Source of the DNA: Apostichopus japonicus
Taxonomy: Eukaryota > Echinodermata > Holothuroidea > Aspidochirotida > Stichopodidae
Direction: 5' to 3'
DNA: 64,000 bases
NCBI RefSeq assembly: GCF_037975245.1
Contig: NC_092567.1
Location: 9,988,714-10,052,713 of the forward strand
The position numbers and the translations under genes are program-made. Positions 1-13,881 of the stretch are shown here, in pieces. The notes under the pieces were generated by a model. That model had not been told where the DNA came from. It saw only the letters and a program-made list of their open reading frames with translations, and searched no databases. Every line of letters starts with the position of its first letter. Position 1 is the stretch's first letter.

Positions 1-1005
1 AATAATACACTATACTGAAATTGCTCCTGCTGGGGAAGTATTAGAACTCTGACTACGAGGGTCAACCACACCCTAACCCCCTGGGCTTTTCATCTTCTAC
101 AAAATATTTATTAGCACAACATTTGGTATGCAATTACTTATAATGACCATATTTATAGTGCACATATGCCTCGGAATGCACCATTTGACTTTTAATTTCG
201 AAAACGACCCACCAGATGGAACTCGGCTGTAATAAACCCATGACACATCTCCTACTTTCATGAGACCCTTCAATTTCCCTCCGGTTCATCTCTAAAAGAT
301 TCAGGTGCTACCTAAGTCAGTCCGAGAAAGTTGAATTTATAACGTCACAATCTTGAATTTAGAGATACTTATATAGACACACCATATAGTGTAAATATGG
401 TTCGAAATGAATCACCCGACGTAATGTTTACTTGTTCCGGAGGAGGGGTCCTGGCCTAAGCCCCCAACATGAGAGTCGGTATCAATTAGGCCTACACCTG
501 AACGGTCGCGCCTTTTTAGAACAAAATCCATAATTCGTCACTGGTTCTGCTATAAAGTTTCATTTCCAATCTATATCAGTTGGAATTTTGGCTTGATTTA
601 TCATTTTCTTTAAACACTGTCATGTGTTTAAGGATGCTTATATAAACCTAGCGTAATGCATAAATATACATTAGATGCCCCATTTCACTTCTAAATATAA
701 TTTGTGATTTCGGACAAAGGGCCACGGGCGTTGGCTTCATCACCATGGCAGCACCCACCCCTTTTTCAATTTATGCAATCATTTTTTCGCCGCTATTCCC
801 ATGGTTAAGGCCCCGGCCCCCTACCTAATTTCGAAGCATACAGCTTTTACAACCTTCAGTTGATGCTAAATAATTATTCAATCCATTCATAAGATTTAAA
901 GGGTAAGAAGACTCGCCCAAACCGCCCTCTAAAAAAGGTAACTTCCCATTGCCTGCTAGTGAAGATTTGTTTTGGTCGCTACACAAGTTTGCAGACAGTA
1001 ATGAA
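1..1005. other. Non-coding, nothing recognised
   Basis: A+T-rich sequence with stops in all frames. I see no domain, RNA gene, tandem array or transposon end in it. Confidence 0.5.
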
Positions 1006-1009
1006 ACGT

Positions 1010-1345
1010 GACACGTTGTTGTAATTAGCTGGACATGTGATGTCCATCAAAGTTATGTACTCAGTGTCGTGTGTATTGACAGTAACCGTGTGTATTGACT
1101 GTACACTAGTGCCTAATTAACTAGCAAGCTATGTGTGTAATTACGCTGTAAGCTTGTACTACCCAAGTATGAATTCGCTCGGTGTATAAATAGAACGTCA
1201 GGATAGGTACGGTAGAAATTATCTGACGTGCAATTGCAGAAACATTCTACAATTTTGTTCAATAAAACTGTGATTTGCGATATAACACGCCCAGGTGGCT
1301 GCTAATTGCAACATAGTATTTTAGTTCTGTTATGCGTTCTACAAC
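1010..1345 (+). mobile_element. Solo-LTR-like block (tentative)
   Basis: A TATA box (GTATAAATAG near 1,182) is followed about 75 bp later by an AATAAA polyadenylation signal near 1,261. This short promoter-to-polyA spacing is typical of the U3-R-U5 part of a retrotransposon LTR. The flanks are uncertain: I found no second copy, no convincing primer-binding site and no clean target duplication. It could equally be a chance TATA box near a chance polyA signal. Confidence 0.22.
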
Positions 1346-2248
1346 TAGCACTGTCGTGTACACTGTTGTATTAACGGAGATCGATGGTGGTATCTAACAG
1401 TGCTGTTACACCTCGTTCGATTTAGGTCAGAATACCGGCCACAGACGTTTCTTTGTGCACGAGCATTAAATCCCTTTAAAGCTTCTTGAAGCTTTAAATA
1501 CAATTCATAGTCAACATCAATTATTGAAGGGTCTTCTGTAATAAACATTTACACGATTTCCTTTTTGGTGAATATTGTCTATATAAAGCACCGAACATTT
1601 CAAATATTAAAAAAAAAATAGGTATTAGAACGTAACAAAACGTTCTTACCTCATGAAATTAGACACCTTTCTCCATTCATTAATATTTATCAGTATAACA
1701 TCAATACTTATGTAATTACTAAATTACTTTTGTTGTTGCTCTTGATATTTGAGTAATATTTTAACTGTATCACTAGGAGCGTCAATATGGGGATGGGATA
1801 GCATCACTGATAGTTGTCGGGGAAATCTTACATTTTAAAGATGTGGGCGCTTGTCATCCGTTTACGACATTCTAAATCAGAAACAAAACTTTATCATTAT
1901 CATCGTCGTAGTCATCATTAATATTAAATACCATTGGTTAAAAAACCTACCACAGATTAAAAGGACCGGATAGTGAATAAGCCAACTTATAAAAATATTT
2001 TGTTCTCTTTTTATGACAAATTCGGCCCATTAAGCATTGCACTATTCCAGACATATTAAATAGTGACAATAATAGCGGGTGTACGGTATGGTAATGTATG
2101 AAATTCAAGTATAATAAAATTTAAAATTCCTGTAAGCTTTTAAGAATTATTTATCAGTGTCATGTTATTAAGTTTTCACTATAAAAAAATCAAAGTAACA
2201 TAAAAATGATCATCAATTTAATGCGTCATGTGTTTTTTCATCATACAG
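1346..2248. other. Non-coding, short palindrome
   Basis: No gene seen. A perfect inverted repeat, TTTAAAGCTTC-TT-GAAGCTTTAAA, lies near 1,474-1,497. Confidence 0.4.
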
Positions 2249-2276
2249 GTGAGAAAATTTTTGGGAAAAAATGGAG
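2249..2276 (+). CDS. Possible micro-exon of an upstream paralogue
   Basis: A 28-nt stretch lies between an acceptor (TTTTTTCATCATACAG) and a strong donor (GAG|GTAAGT). It resembles the 26-nt tail micro-exon at 38,388: both start GTNAG, carry an AATT(T/C) core followed by GGGAA, and end ATGG plus two bases before GTAAGT. Translation gives VRKFLGKNG, ending in phase 1. The next candidate exon, at 2,952, begins in phase 1 and closes with a stop. The pair may be the 3' end of a related gene upstream of the window. Very short exons are easy to over-call, so this is tentative. Confidence 0.3.
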
Positions 2277-2951
2277 GTAAGTGCATATTTAGACCCTTAA
2301 TGGTATCATGTGTCGTTTACTAATACTTAAAATGTGTTAACATTACATTTAAAATATTAATTTTACATATTGTTATTTGGTCACACAAGAAGTAAGAACT
2401 TGACTTGAGGGTTGGGATTATAAAATATTCGATCGCGGAACATTTATGGCGCTACCTCTAAAGTCAGATCTATGTTCAAATACAAAGCTGAAAATAACAA
2501 CATGTATGACACTATTGAGGATTTTTCTGACACCATTAGTAACCATAGATTACCCTGCGTGTTACGAAGAATATTCCGTGGTATATTGTGTCACTCGAAA
2601 CACTATTGTCGATTGTATTTTTGGGGGTGTAGTTCGGTGGGTTTTGCTGCGAATATTTGTTTTTGTTGTGTATTTGTTTCTGGTGAGGAGAATAACGAGG
2701 GCAAGAGGGAAGGGGACTGAAAGGTATGTGAGTGTCTTAGTTGCTTTTGTCTTTATTCTGTGACGACAACAAATAATGCGCAAATCATATTCAATTTCAA
2801 AACATCTGGGAAAAACAAGTGTACAATTAATTTGTTTTAAATGAAGTCTCTCGTTTAAGCGATTTTATAATATTATATCTGAAATGTACCTTGTGTTTTT
2901 TTTTTTAATGTTTGATTCGCTTGAAATTATATTATTGTTATTTCTATGCAG

Positions 2952-3001
2952 ACATTACAGAAAGGCAGATGGCGAGACTAGTTTCTGAAGAAAGTGAATA
3001 A
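2952..3001 (+). CDS. Possible terminal exon of an upstream paralogue
   Basis: An acceptor (TTTCTATGCAG) is followed by two bases that complete a phase-1 codon, then ITERQMARLVSEESE and a TAA at 2,999-3,001. Joined to the candidate micro-exon at 2,249-2,276 it gives one short charged C-terminus, comparable in size to the terminal exons at 40,674 and 62,047. No other homology supports it. It may be a decayed tail. Confidence 0.28.
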
Positions 3002-3903
3002 ACCAAGTGAGATGTAATAGCAAAATCATAATTACGTTCGTAAAACTTCCGGGTACCGATACTGGATGTAAAATTATCTCCGACGATGTAATCAAGAGTA
3101 TGTACAAAATTGCAACTGTAGCGATCGTTAAACTCTATCGTAAACTCTTGCTACTTGGGTACATTGCTGATGGAAAAATGAACCAGAAATATTGCTTAGC
3201 AACATCACAAAGGAAATAGTACTTTTCATAATGATCATGGAAATCAATTCTGTCTAGACAAGTTCAATTCTACGATATATGTCTGGATTCAGCAGATTAA
3301 ACGACCTATCTACCCTCTCAGCAATGGGTCCGGATACCCTTCACAAGAGACATAGAAACGTTCATGGTCTAGAGAATAATTCTCTCGTTTACACTGACTA
3401 CACAACTTTCTTTCTTTTTTATTTTTCTCTAATTTATTATCACTTTTGTTATTTTCATATGGTCGCTACCTCGATTATATTTCCTTTTTTAGTCTAGTGT
3501 CCTGTTTATACTGTTCTACGTATTATTGTAAGCATATAGACGAAATAAATGAAATGATTAGACTATCACTTGGTATAAACCATACTTTGAAGTGACGGGC
3601 TTAGTCAACAAAATTTCTTATTATCTTGTCTTTAAGATTAAAACTACTAAATTGTAAAGTATACAGTCTGATACATCCAGATTAGTTAAGTAAAGATTCT
3701 TGGGTTGATAATTTGTATGTGGTATGAAAGAGCTTTTACATGTTTACTTATAAGTGAACATTTTTTCTGAAGATTACAGGTAGCAACTCTCATAGTTCCA
3801 GTGCTTCATTCCTCGTACTTTCCCGCCCCATGATAATTGTGAAAACATGTATAACCGATTTTCCTGTAATGATAATGCGGTTTTGATTTTCTATGTGTCA
3901 TTT

Positions 3904-3990
3904 TTAATGGTAAGTTTATTATTACCTTACATTTTGATGTATCATGTGTAATTGGTAAGTTTATCATCACCTTACATTTTATTCTTATGT
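3904..3990 (+). repeat. Two-copy ~55-bp tandem duplication
   Basis: The block GGTAAGTTTAT(T/C)AT(T/C)ACC followed by TTACATTTT occurs twice in succession, at about 3,909 and 3,954. Confidence 0.6.
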
Positions 3991-4280
3991 AAAGGCCTAC
4001 GGACAACAAGGCATGTTTCTCCATATTCAGTACGTGTGTTGCGTGTTTTAATCTCAATAAAAATATATTAACATTTTTCGTAAAGCTCTTTTTGTATCCA
4101 AGATATACACAAGTAAAGGAAAATGTTGTGCATATGTTTTCGTAGATCTTCAAACATTCCATTTATTCATTTTGGATTTCTTGTTGCTTTTCATTTTTAT
4201 TTTTGAAAGATAAATTGTACATTTTATTCACGCCGATCTTTTCATTTCATGAGCCTTTACTGAAATCATTATGACATACA

Positions 4281-4755
4281 TAGTCGTAACAGGTAGATAT
4301 CGATACCATGTAAATAATTCCACGGTTTGATTTTGAGGCGAGGTGACCTAAATGCCATCATACAAAAGTATTAACTCAATCGTTATGCTACGTCATGTTT
4401 AGTTTTTTCTACTTTCAATTGTACTTTTATGATTTGCGTTTGTATTTTCATTACGTTTTGAGGAATATCCCTAAATTATGTATGATGTACTTTAATCAAA
4501 TTAATCAACGTTACCATCGATAGTAAATTGTTTATCGTGTACAATGAATAGGTGTAAAGCATTTTACAACATTGCTTAATAATATCGATATATTCCGCAT
4601 TTTAAAGATGCAATCATTCGTAATCAATTGCTAAATATTGACAAGATTGACTAAGCAATTCTGCATTATTTGCCTAGTTCAATAGTCGTAACAGGTAGAT
4701 ATTGATACCATGTAAATAATTCCACGGATTGATTTTGAGGCGAGGTGATCAAAAT
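4281..4755 (+). repeat. ~72-bp direct repeat, two copies 400 bp apart
   Basis: The segment beginning ATAGTCGTAACAGGTAGATA and ending TTGATTTTGAGGCGAGGTGA occurs near 4,281-4,350 and again near 4,682-4,750 with only a few mismatches. The 330 bp between them hold no gene. Confidence 0.7.
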
Positions 4756-5467
4756 GGTAAATTTGGTCCAACCAATGACTTTAATTCAATTCAGGGAGGA
4801 AGGTTTACTATGGTGAACATAATGTGCAAACAAACAACCAATAATTATGTAAATTTAGCGAGGATGTAAAATAATGGAATATTTAAAGTTTCCCATGAAA
4901 ATGTGATATTATCTACCACCTTCATAGAAAAGATATAAAACGTGAATCATCGGTCTGTACTTGATGGTTTATATAAACTACGTTAAAACAATTACGACAA
5001 GAAGAATTTGCTGCACTTAGCTGTCAGATGTATCAATTTGTTTGATATTATGACCGCCGAACTTAAAATGTATCTATAACACGTACATATATGTAGAAAA
5101 ACACTGGCCTGAGTAAACAGGTAATTCACTGCAATAACCGCTCTGTTATCTGATATTCAAACTAGTTTTACTATACTTAAAAACAAATGCTCTTTTGTTT
5201 ACTTACAAGGACTTATTATTTGTAGTTTAAAGTGAATATGTCTAGTGGTCATAAAATATCAGCTGATGTAAATGTTGCTGGAATTATATGACGTCATATC
5301 GTGTATGATATTTTCTTTGTCGACAATCTTTAACTCGAATATTTTATCGATGAAATAAAGTTAATACAAATATTGATCAAAAAATCAATACATTTAATCA
5401 AACTTTAATTCAAACCGATTATTCCATAATCTGGTGTATCTAATGAGATCAATGCTTACATTATATA

Positions 5468-5765
5468 CTTTAGGAAGTAATATTGAATAAGCAAAATGGT
5501 TCGTAAGTCAAAAGTCACCAGTAATTTGCTTTCCTGGTATTGATAATATACATTCATTTAATATATACTGTAGCCTAGTTGTTAATTTAATATTGATTTC
5601 ATTATAATTTGTATCCAATGTTTTTTATATTGTCTGATTTTTCATACTTATTCTTTTTCAAATATACGGTACAAACAACAAAAAAACGTTTTTTTTCTTC
5701 CTTTCCAATAAAATACTTTATGGTGTAATATTGAATAAATAAAATGGTAAACTAATCAAAACAAA
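5468..5765 (+). repeat. Diverged ~235-bp direct duplication
   Basis: Two related stretches share TAATATTGAATAA(A/G)(T/C)AAAATGGT (near 5,480 and 5,727) and similar following sequence. The duplication is old and partial. Confidence 0.4.
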
Positions 5766-7255
5766 AATGACCTATATTGTAGTTTCTGCTTTCTTGTTAT
5801 CAACAGTCTGCACTCGCTTAAGATATATAAATAGTGTAATTGTAAGGTGTTGTCTACTTCTGTGCCGACCGGCCGTGTGTGTTGTTTGTAGGATCTGCTG
5901 GTGAATGTTCCGGTCGTCCTGATGTTTGTTATAGTTTTGTACTCTGAAGGGATCGTTTTCAATCCGTAGTGCGGGTTTGGCAGTGATTTAACTTCCATTC
6001 ACCATATCACGTAAATAATTTTAAAAAAACACAACTGTTGTATACAATATCATTGCTTTTTTGGTAATGATGATGAATGACGTGATCGAAATAATTAGGG
6101 GTAAAAATAAAGTTGCAATTAACATCTCAAGATAGGGAATTAGAAGCATTGTCCGAAAATGGGAACAACGAATGTCTTTCTTAATGTGAGATTTCTTCAA
6201 TTGGTATGAATACAAATTACATTTTTTGTACTCAAAAAATGACCTCATCACCGTATTAAGTAATGTTTTCTTATTGTATCTCATTCAATGCACTTTAACT
6301 AATATATTATATATGCTTTATACTCTCGAGGCAAGAAGAAGCTTCAATACACTTGGATCACGATGGGGCTGCGAGGCGAAAAGTAATAATTTTAGCACAT
6401 TAATTTGAATAGTTTGGCATGACTGATTTATTCTATTTAAGTATCATAGATGTGAAGCAAGCTGTTTGACATACAGTTTTGGGCAGAGTACTGGAGCAAT
6501 TTCGCAGACGTGCAGTGTTAACGAGGTATAGTCCATCTGTACTTTCTATCACTGTACTTTTCATCACTAAGCAGCTGTTTGTAATCTTGTAGTCTATGTT
6601 GCTACCCTGTCAGAATATCAGTAGCATTACTTTCGATGGCCTACTGCTACCATTGTGTATTTAATATTACTTTTCTGTAATAAGTAAATATTTCTTTGTT
6701 AACGAAAATTGGGATGAAACATTCGCATTTTTGAATAATTTTAATTCGTGTATTTCTGCACAGTTTCGTACGAGTAAAAGCTACTGAACAGTTTAACCCT
6801 TAGTGAAAGACATTGCTGTTATCTATTAATAAATTTAAGTCTTTTAACTTAAATAAGTCACAACCTTTTTCGACTTACTTTTAATCTATATAATACAGAC
6901 ACGATTTTTTCCTATATGCGTTAACTTATCGTTTTCGATTTAAAAATAAGAAAGGTAGAGATAAAGCTCCACGACAAAGTTTGGATATAGACGATGAATG
7001 CTAATATTCATGATTTATTGAATATTCAGATGTCAGGTTTGACGAAGAATTAACATTGAATTTCTCTGTCTGTTCTACACAAAGTACGCAACAGAACAAT
7101 CTCACGTAGAAAAACTGACAAGCACTTTATGAGTGGGTGGGTATGAAGAGTATGTTTGTGACAGCAAGGTAACTGCTTACGGAATGAACGGAAAATGTTT
7201 TACGAGATGCAGAAAATTTACTAAACGAAGTTGAAAAATGTTATCGTGCCCAAGC

Positions 7256-8760
7256 CCCCCCCCCCCCCCACCCTGAGCCACTTCTATCCTTGATCATTGT
7301 TACATTAACGTCCCAACTTGCATGCTCAATAAACTAATTCCATAAGCAGGATGTTGTTGAGTCACTTTATAAAGCCCTTTAAGTTTCCAGATTTCTCGAT
7401 ACCAAACCAAATATCATCCTCTGTTTCAGTGGTATAACGTCATTGATCTTTACCATGGAATTGAACTTGTGCCTATAATTTTCATTCGAGATACCATAAA
7501 TTATACCTATTTATGATGCTTTAATGTATGATACTCGCTAATTATTTTTCATCGGGAATAGTTTTATTTTAATAAACTGGAGAATTGTCAGAAAGGATGT
7601 ATCCAACTGAACTTGAGATAACCAACGGTTGGCTACATCTTTATTATTTCCCGAAATGATTCAAAACAATATAACTGTAAGGATGTGGTGGACAATGCAA
7701 AGAAGCAATATTTTATATTTTTACTACATTCTTTTCGGTGGCGTCATCTATTTAAACCTGCAACTACAAACGGACATCGAGATCAAGTCAAAAACAACAT
7801 CAAGAGGACAGTGGCTATGAATAGTCACTGGACTTTATGTCTGCCTGTAAAGAAAAGAATATAAACAATAATAAAATAACTATACAATATCTACAATTCC
7901 TAGGAACAATATTATCATCACCTAACACCAATTTCAATAGCAATCATGCAATGGGCTTTATTATGTAATATTAATTCAATGAGCAGTGATAATAATCCAA
8001 TGCAGAATATTTAAAGTACAAGAAGTTGAGACCATTACGTCATCAGCATGTCTACCTATAACAACAACTTAATCCTAAACAAAATAACATTGACTATATA
8101 CTACTTCAACTACGAAACATATACTGCCTAAAGGCGTGATGTACTATATTGCTTTACATTGTTACCAATAAAAGCGTAATACACGACTGATACAATGCAT
8201 GGTGCAAGTACTGCAGATAAATGAAGTTGGTTCAAAGAGAATGTTAATACTTTCAACTATAAACATACTATCCCTTTAAGACTAAATCAGCAATCATAAA
8301 GGTAACATGTGTCTATTAACAGCATATGTAACAAGACTGCTGATAAAATACATCCCTTGTTAAGAAGCAAGAGAATATTAACTCAAAGAAGACATGCGTG
8401 TGATTACAACACAGTGAAGTATAGCAACAGTAGGCCTACACTTCAATTATACGAATAGTTCACAGTCTACTACTAATAGAATCCCTAAATAGATACACTG
8501 GAATGAGGCTCACTAACGATACGAGGGAGCCGCCATTTTAAACTAAATAAGAGGGTGGTCTCCCATAATGTTATTTCCTTCACGTGGATTCACGTTCCAC
8601 TGTGAATCTACCATTCAAAATGATCTGTAAAGTATTATACCCCTTAAGTTATGGTATTCAACTGTACCTAAGGAAACCATATCAATTACTATGAAGATTA
8701 AATACCAAGAAAATAAAGTTAAATGTGAGCACTGTGACCAGTAGTTCTTGTGCTGCATGT
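7256..8760. other. Non-coding; poly-C tract at start
   Basis: An uninterrupted C run near 7,254-7,269 opens a region in which I recognise no gene or transposon end. Confidence 0.45.
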
Positions 8761-8789
8761 TAAAAATATTCTTGGCATAGAAAAATATA

Positions 8790-9060
8790 ATTTTTGTGTT
8801 AGTATATATATTTTTACAAAATATTTATTCTAAGATAATATATATTTTTCTATTAGAGAATAAATATACAATGGCCTTAAAAAAAAAAATTGTGTAAGAG
8901 AATATATATTTTTACAAAATATTTGCTGTAAGAGAATATATATTTTTGTACAGAACACATATTTGTTATTACGAAAATAATTTCTGTACGTCTGGAGAAT
9001 ATACTTTAAAGGAATAAATATCACTTTCAGGAAAAATATATGTGTATACATATATATTTA
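8790..9060 (+). repeat. A+T-rich degenerate tandem repeat
   Basis: Several copies of AGAGAATATATATTTTTACA with variants, roughly 50-60 bp apart. Low-complexity array with no coding content. Confidence 0.5.
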
Positions 9061-10480
9061 AATATGTCTAAAATGTATTTTTGAAGTTAACCATGTATGT
9101 ATTTCGCAAGTACAGCATATATATTTGTACGTAATATATTCCGCTTTCTCGCGCCATAGAAAACTTAACATAAGTTACGTAATGATATTCCTCATATTCT
9201 GTACTTCAAGACGTGTATAACATCTGCTTCAGATACCCAAAGTTCAACAAAAATGTAGACAATTTTGTGCTGCTGGCAATTATGAGTGGCACATTGACTG
9301 TGGTATACTGTACCTCAGTCTGTGCTATCCCTGAACAAATGGACCCATTGTTCTGTGTGAGCAGTGCGTAAATGAGTCATATGCTCTACTGTGCATGGAA
9401 CGCCGAGACTCCTTTACACTGCCTAAGTATAAGTTTGTCCTCAAACTAACCCTGAACAAATTCAACATAGCATTAATATCTACGTTGGATAAATATAGGG
9501 AATAAACCCTGCTGACAGTTCCCCTTTAACTACACAAGTAGCATTTTGAGAAATGTCCAGACTAATCTTCTGACATTACAATCCCTGCCAGACTTGCAAA
9601 CGTTGCCAATTCAGTTATTCTTACTGAGAAAGAAAGGGAACAAAGTAACATAAAGCTAAGAATAATAAAGATCAAAAGCATAACTTAATCTAAATAAAAA
9701 CTAAGTTAACACAATACCCTAAACACAATGTTAACATCAGTGGTCACAGATTGGTATGGTCATGTCGTTACAAGTAAATGCTATAGAAAACTAGTACTAC
9801 ACACTCTCCAACAACTTGTTACACATCCCAAATACTGTAGCTATCCATGCTACACGTCCCACATTTTGGTATGTGTTATAAGCCACACAACATAAATGAT
9901 CGATCAGTTGATACTTTCCATCAAACTTGAGTACAGACTGGAAAAGTAAGCAATTCTGGAAATTTGAAGTGAGGTAAACGAAAATCAATCCAATCGAGCG
10001 AAACTTGTAATACTTGGAAATTGAACTTAGGATGTTGATCCAGTTAAAGATTATAAGAGGAAAGTGCTCCCAGAACCTGTTTTGACATATTACGAATAAA
10101 TTGCAACAGTTCTTTTGATGCTTGATTTAGTTGTGTCCCTAATGCACCTGTGTGGTTTATGATATGTGTTCCTATGCATGCCCCTCTGTGCTCTTGCACT
10201 TTGACTGAGCTGAACGTAGTCATCGTCATCAGTATCACTGTCTGAGGTGGTGACAGGCCTAATTGGTGAATAACAATCATCTGTTATATGAGGGATCTGT
10301 TTTAGTAAGTTTCTTCTGATGTTCATTATTTGTGAAATAATTCTTAAGTTCAGGAATAGCAGCTGTTTTTTAACGCTACTAAACTATAAAGCAATCACAG
10401 AATGGTCTGATAATTCAAATCGTGATAATATCTTCTGTAAACGGTAGAATAGTTTGGTCTTTTCTCCAACAGTTGTAATC
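9061..10480. other. Non-coding, nothing recognised
   Basis: Short open frames occur on the - strand (10,044-10,326 in two overlapping frames). They lack domains and splice context. Confidence 0.4.
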
Positions 10481-10485
10481 TAGAA

Positions 10486-10533
10486 TAGAATTCTAAAGTT
10501 AAGTTGCATATGTTACTTAACTTTAGATTTCTA
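10486..10533. repeat. Inverted repeat (hairpin)
   Basis: GAATTCTAAAGTTAAGT and its near-perfect complement ACTTAACTTTAGATTTC flank a 10-bp loop. It could be the core of a small foldback element. No flanking duplication was found. Confidence 0.5.
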
Positions 10534-10679
10534 TTCCATCAGCTGTTAAATAAAGCTTGAAAGAAGTACGATAACAAAAACAGTAAATGATATAGATTGA
10601 AAGCAGCACATGATAGCAAAACAGCTAATAATAATATATGATACTTGCAAGCAGCACAGGATATGTTTAATAGCTTTAT

Positions 10680-11040
10680 ATTGTGTTTACAAGGTTTCAA
10701 ATTTGACCCTGGTAAACCTAAATGACCTTTGACCTCCACAAAAAACAATAGGCTTCCTTTACTCAATGTGGTACTTCTATACATTAAATATGAGGTCTGC
10801 CCATGTTTCCTTTCTTGAGATATTGGTTTTACAACGTTTTTCACAATTTGAACCATGGTGACCCCAAATGACCTTTGACCTCCAACAAAAACAATAAGCT
10901 GCCTGTACTTAATGTGGTACTTCTACACAAAAAATATGAGGTCTGCCCAAGCTTTCTTTCATGGGCTATTGTGTTTACAAGGTTTTCACAATTTGACCTG
11001 GTGACCCCAAATAACATTTAACCTCCACAGAAACTAATAG
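10680..11040 (-). repeat. GGTCA-rich ~145-bp repeat, about 2.5 copies
   Basis: Three successive copies of TCACAATTTGA(A)CC(A)TGGTGACC, about 145 bp apart, each followed by a TGACCTTTGACCTCCA block. This is the inverse orientation of the larger array at 21,776-22,790, so the two belong to one family. The TGACCTTTGACCT core equals a DR1 nuclear-receptor half-site pair, which may be coincidental. Confidence 0.75.
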
Positions 11041-13880
11041 GTGGGTCATTACGTGTCAAATCACGGATGGCTGTTGCTGCACCTTCTCCAAAATTTCCCA
11101 ATTTTTTTGTATGATTTGATCACAATGAAATAAGTATATTCTGAAAATTTCAGTTGCATTGCTTTACAATTGGCCGATTTATCACACTTTGAAATTCCGC
11201 AATTTGTCGCCACCACTGCATTTTGGCATTTTCTTGACTTTTGTGGTCTCATTTCTCAGCAATTAGACATCCTACTACCTTTCTATTACAGATGCCTATA
11301 GAGTCTATCTCAAACAACAGGGGAAAAAATAGGCTACAAAAGTATTGTCTTGTAGAGTTAGGTCAACTTAAAAATGTCAAGATATTCGATTGTTGTACTT
11401 TTCACTAAAAAATGTTCCAATTTTAGTGATGAATTCCTCCTAAACCATTGCATCAGGGTACTTGATTCTTTCAGAGGTTATTAATGTCTAGTACAAACAT
11501 TACAAAATAATGATTACAATGCTTTCCTATAATATGTTTGCAAGTTGTGCAACTCTAAAGTTTCTATTTCATGCTGCGATTCAGCATGAGGTAGGGGTTT
11601 TGATGCCAATTTTTTACCAAAGTAACCATGTTAGAGCTGTCAGGGTTTTATACTTTATTTTTAAGTATAAAGTTCTTACCCCGCCAAATTTCAGGGTTCT
11701 AGCTGTTCTCAATATTATTTTATGAAGTTGTTAAGCTGTTCCGATGTACAAAAGAGGTCGTCTTTGACGGCCAATAACTCAAAACGCGTCATGTTGAAAA
11801 AATCTGATAATTTTTTTCTAGAAGAGATATAGTACCATACTGTTTGTACAAAAAAAACAGGAGGGTGTTTTGCCTTTTTTTGAAATGAAAAATCCTCAAA
11901 GTTTGGGATTTTTACAAAAAAACGTGTTTGCCTGTGTTGATTTTCCATGTGTTTTGAGCCTGGGTATCGTACTGTACTTCAAGGTCATTTAATTCAATAC
12001 TGTGCAGTTTTTAGTTTCATTTAAAAAAAAAAAAACTATTTGCAATGTACTTGTCTGCCCCTGGTTGAATTCATTTCATTAGAAGACTTATAAAATGAAT
12101 TTCAACCAGTACATACATATGTATGTACAGTGTGTACAGTACATACACTGTACTGGGTGTATATGTAAGGAGTGCCATGAGTGCCAGAAGACTATGTTTA
12201 AACCTAACACATGTATACGCAGAGCCATTACAAAGTCCTAACATCTGTATTTCATAACGCTGTGTTTTGCCGTAAATTAATTAGATGACAGTTGAAAAAA
12301 CTAGTGCTAATTTGGTATTGTTGAAAAAGCATCATCTAGACTATAGCCAATTTTACCTAAAAATGTGCATTTTTCTCCTGTAACTAGCCATGAAAAAAAG
12401 GGGGCAAAATTCATTGGAGATTTATCACAAAAATAGAACTTTTTACTGCTTTATTACAAAGATAAATGTTGTAAGATTAACCTTACCGCGTCATGGTAGC
12501 TGGACACGCCTTCTTTGGCATTTACAAACATTTAGACCAGAGGGGTAGCTAGGTCGCAAGCAGTTTCGCAAAATGCCTTACGTCTGGCCTTTTTACGGGG
12601 GGGGGGGGGGCAGGCTACAAGAAAACTGCTCTCTGAGCTCATTAGCTCACTCGTTGGGGTCTGACGTAGTCTAGGCTATGTCTACTTTGACCAAAACATG
12701 GGCTCGGCTCTTTTTCATTACAAAGATTTGAGATACAACTGAGGGCACTACTGGCAAATACCTCAGAATTATTTAAACCTATAGGCTATAGCCTAACTGC
12801 TTCCTAAGCTAGAAGTAGTACAGGAGTATAAGCCTCAGTCTTAAGTTTTCTACCTATGGATGTCACCTATATGTAGTATCCAGTGATAGTAGTACTATAT
12901 AGCAGTACTATCGAGTGATAGTAGGCTAATCATATAGCATATCACACGCTAGGGCCTAAACTGTTTGAGGCGTGGTAACAAACTTAGCCTGTTATAACTA
13001 CCCGTATCTCTGAGGGCCCAACAGCCTTAGTACTGTACTGCAATTTGACGATTTCTCTGCTAACCCTAACTTCACATAAAGCTGCCAAAAATGCATCAAA
13101 TCAGTCAAAATCTTTGAAAAGTTTCAAATGAAAAACATATTGTTACCTTATAGAGCCTAGATGATAAACTTCCGCAGGGAAATTGAATCAACAGTAAACA
13201 GATAGTTTTGGATACGTAAACCTTAGTTAGATTTCGTTTACGAACCATTTTGTGAATGGTCCTGGCCACAAACTTTTTCGGGTTTCTTACCCTCAACTTC
13301 AGGGAGTTTGGAAAGCCGAAATTGCAAATAAATCAGTTCATATCCCTACACTAGTTTGGAGTGCCCTAATTGCAATAAACTAGTGCATATCCCGTCCTAC
13401 ACTAGCATCTTTTGAGGGAAAACAAGTTTGTATTTAAAGTACCTTTGTTAACAGGTACTTGTGGTTAAGAGTCATGCAACTGACTAGTTTTGCATAATTC
13501 TACTAGGTAAAGTCAACTGATATTCTTATAATCCTTGTTTGTGAATGTATATATAGTGCTCTGATCTTAGCTGGTGATGTCACTAATCATCCTTTGCGAG
13601 ATGGACACCAGTCTATTGCAGAGTACCGATGGAGATGCAGCCTATAGATGTATCTATTATTGTTTGTCCCGAACATATTTAGTTATATAGAGGCATAGTA
13701 ACTGGGAGAGGGGGGCGGGGACGTCTTCATAACGGTTATGGTACGGTATCATGGATAGGCCTACGTGGTAGGCTTACGTGGGCTTGTTATTCACGTTCTA
13801 CTTGCCAGATATAAACTTTATTGCGAAAATGATTGATAGAATTGGGACAGGGCCCACCTTCACGGGTCACTTCTCGCATA
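11041..13880. other. Non-coding; short palindromes and poly-G
   Basis: No gene recognised. It holds a palindromic cluster of GTACATAC/GTATGTAC words near 12,107-12,155, a G run of about 16 near 12,597-12,611 and a short imperfect repeat of AGTGATAGTAG near 12,880-12,935. Confidence 0.4.
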
Positions 13881-13881
13881 A

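Larger units (their letters stand above)
3002..7255. other. A+T-rich non-coding with small duplications
   Basis: No gene recognised. The small local duplications are annotated separately. A 70-codon open frame at 3,007-3,219 on the + strand has no recognisable domain and starts at a GTG, so I do not call it. Confidence 0.45.

Noticed and set aside
2446-2763. 105-codon frame with hydrophobic stretch and RR after it
   Set aside because: It looked like a decayed membrane exon, but no frame combines the hydrophobic part with a phase-compatible donor, and overlapping frames are open as well.
3007-3219. 70-codon + strand frame
   Set aside because: No recognisable domain, GTG start, no splice context.
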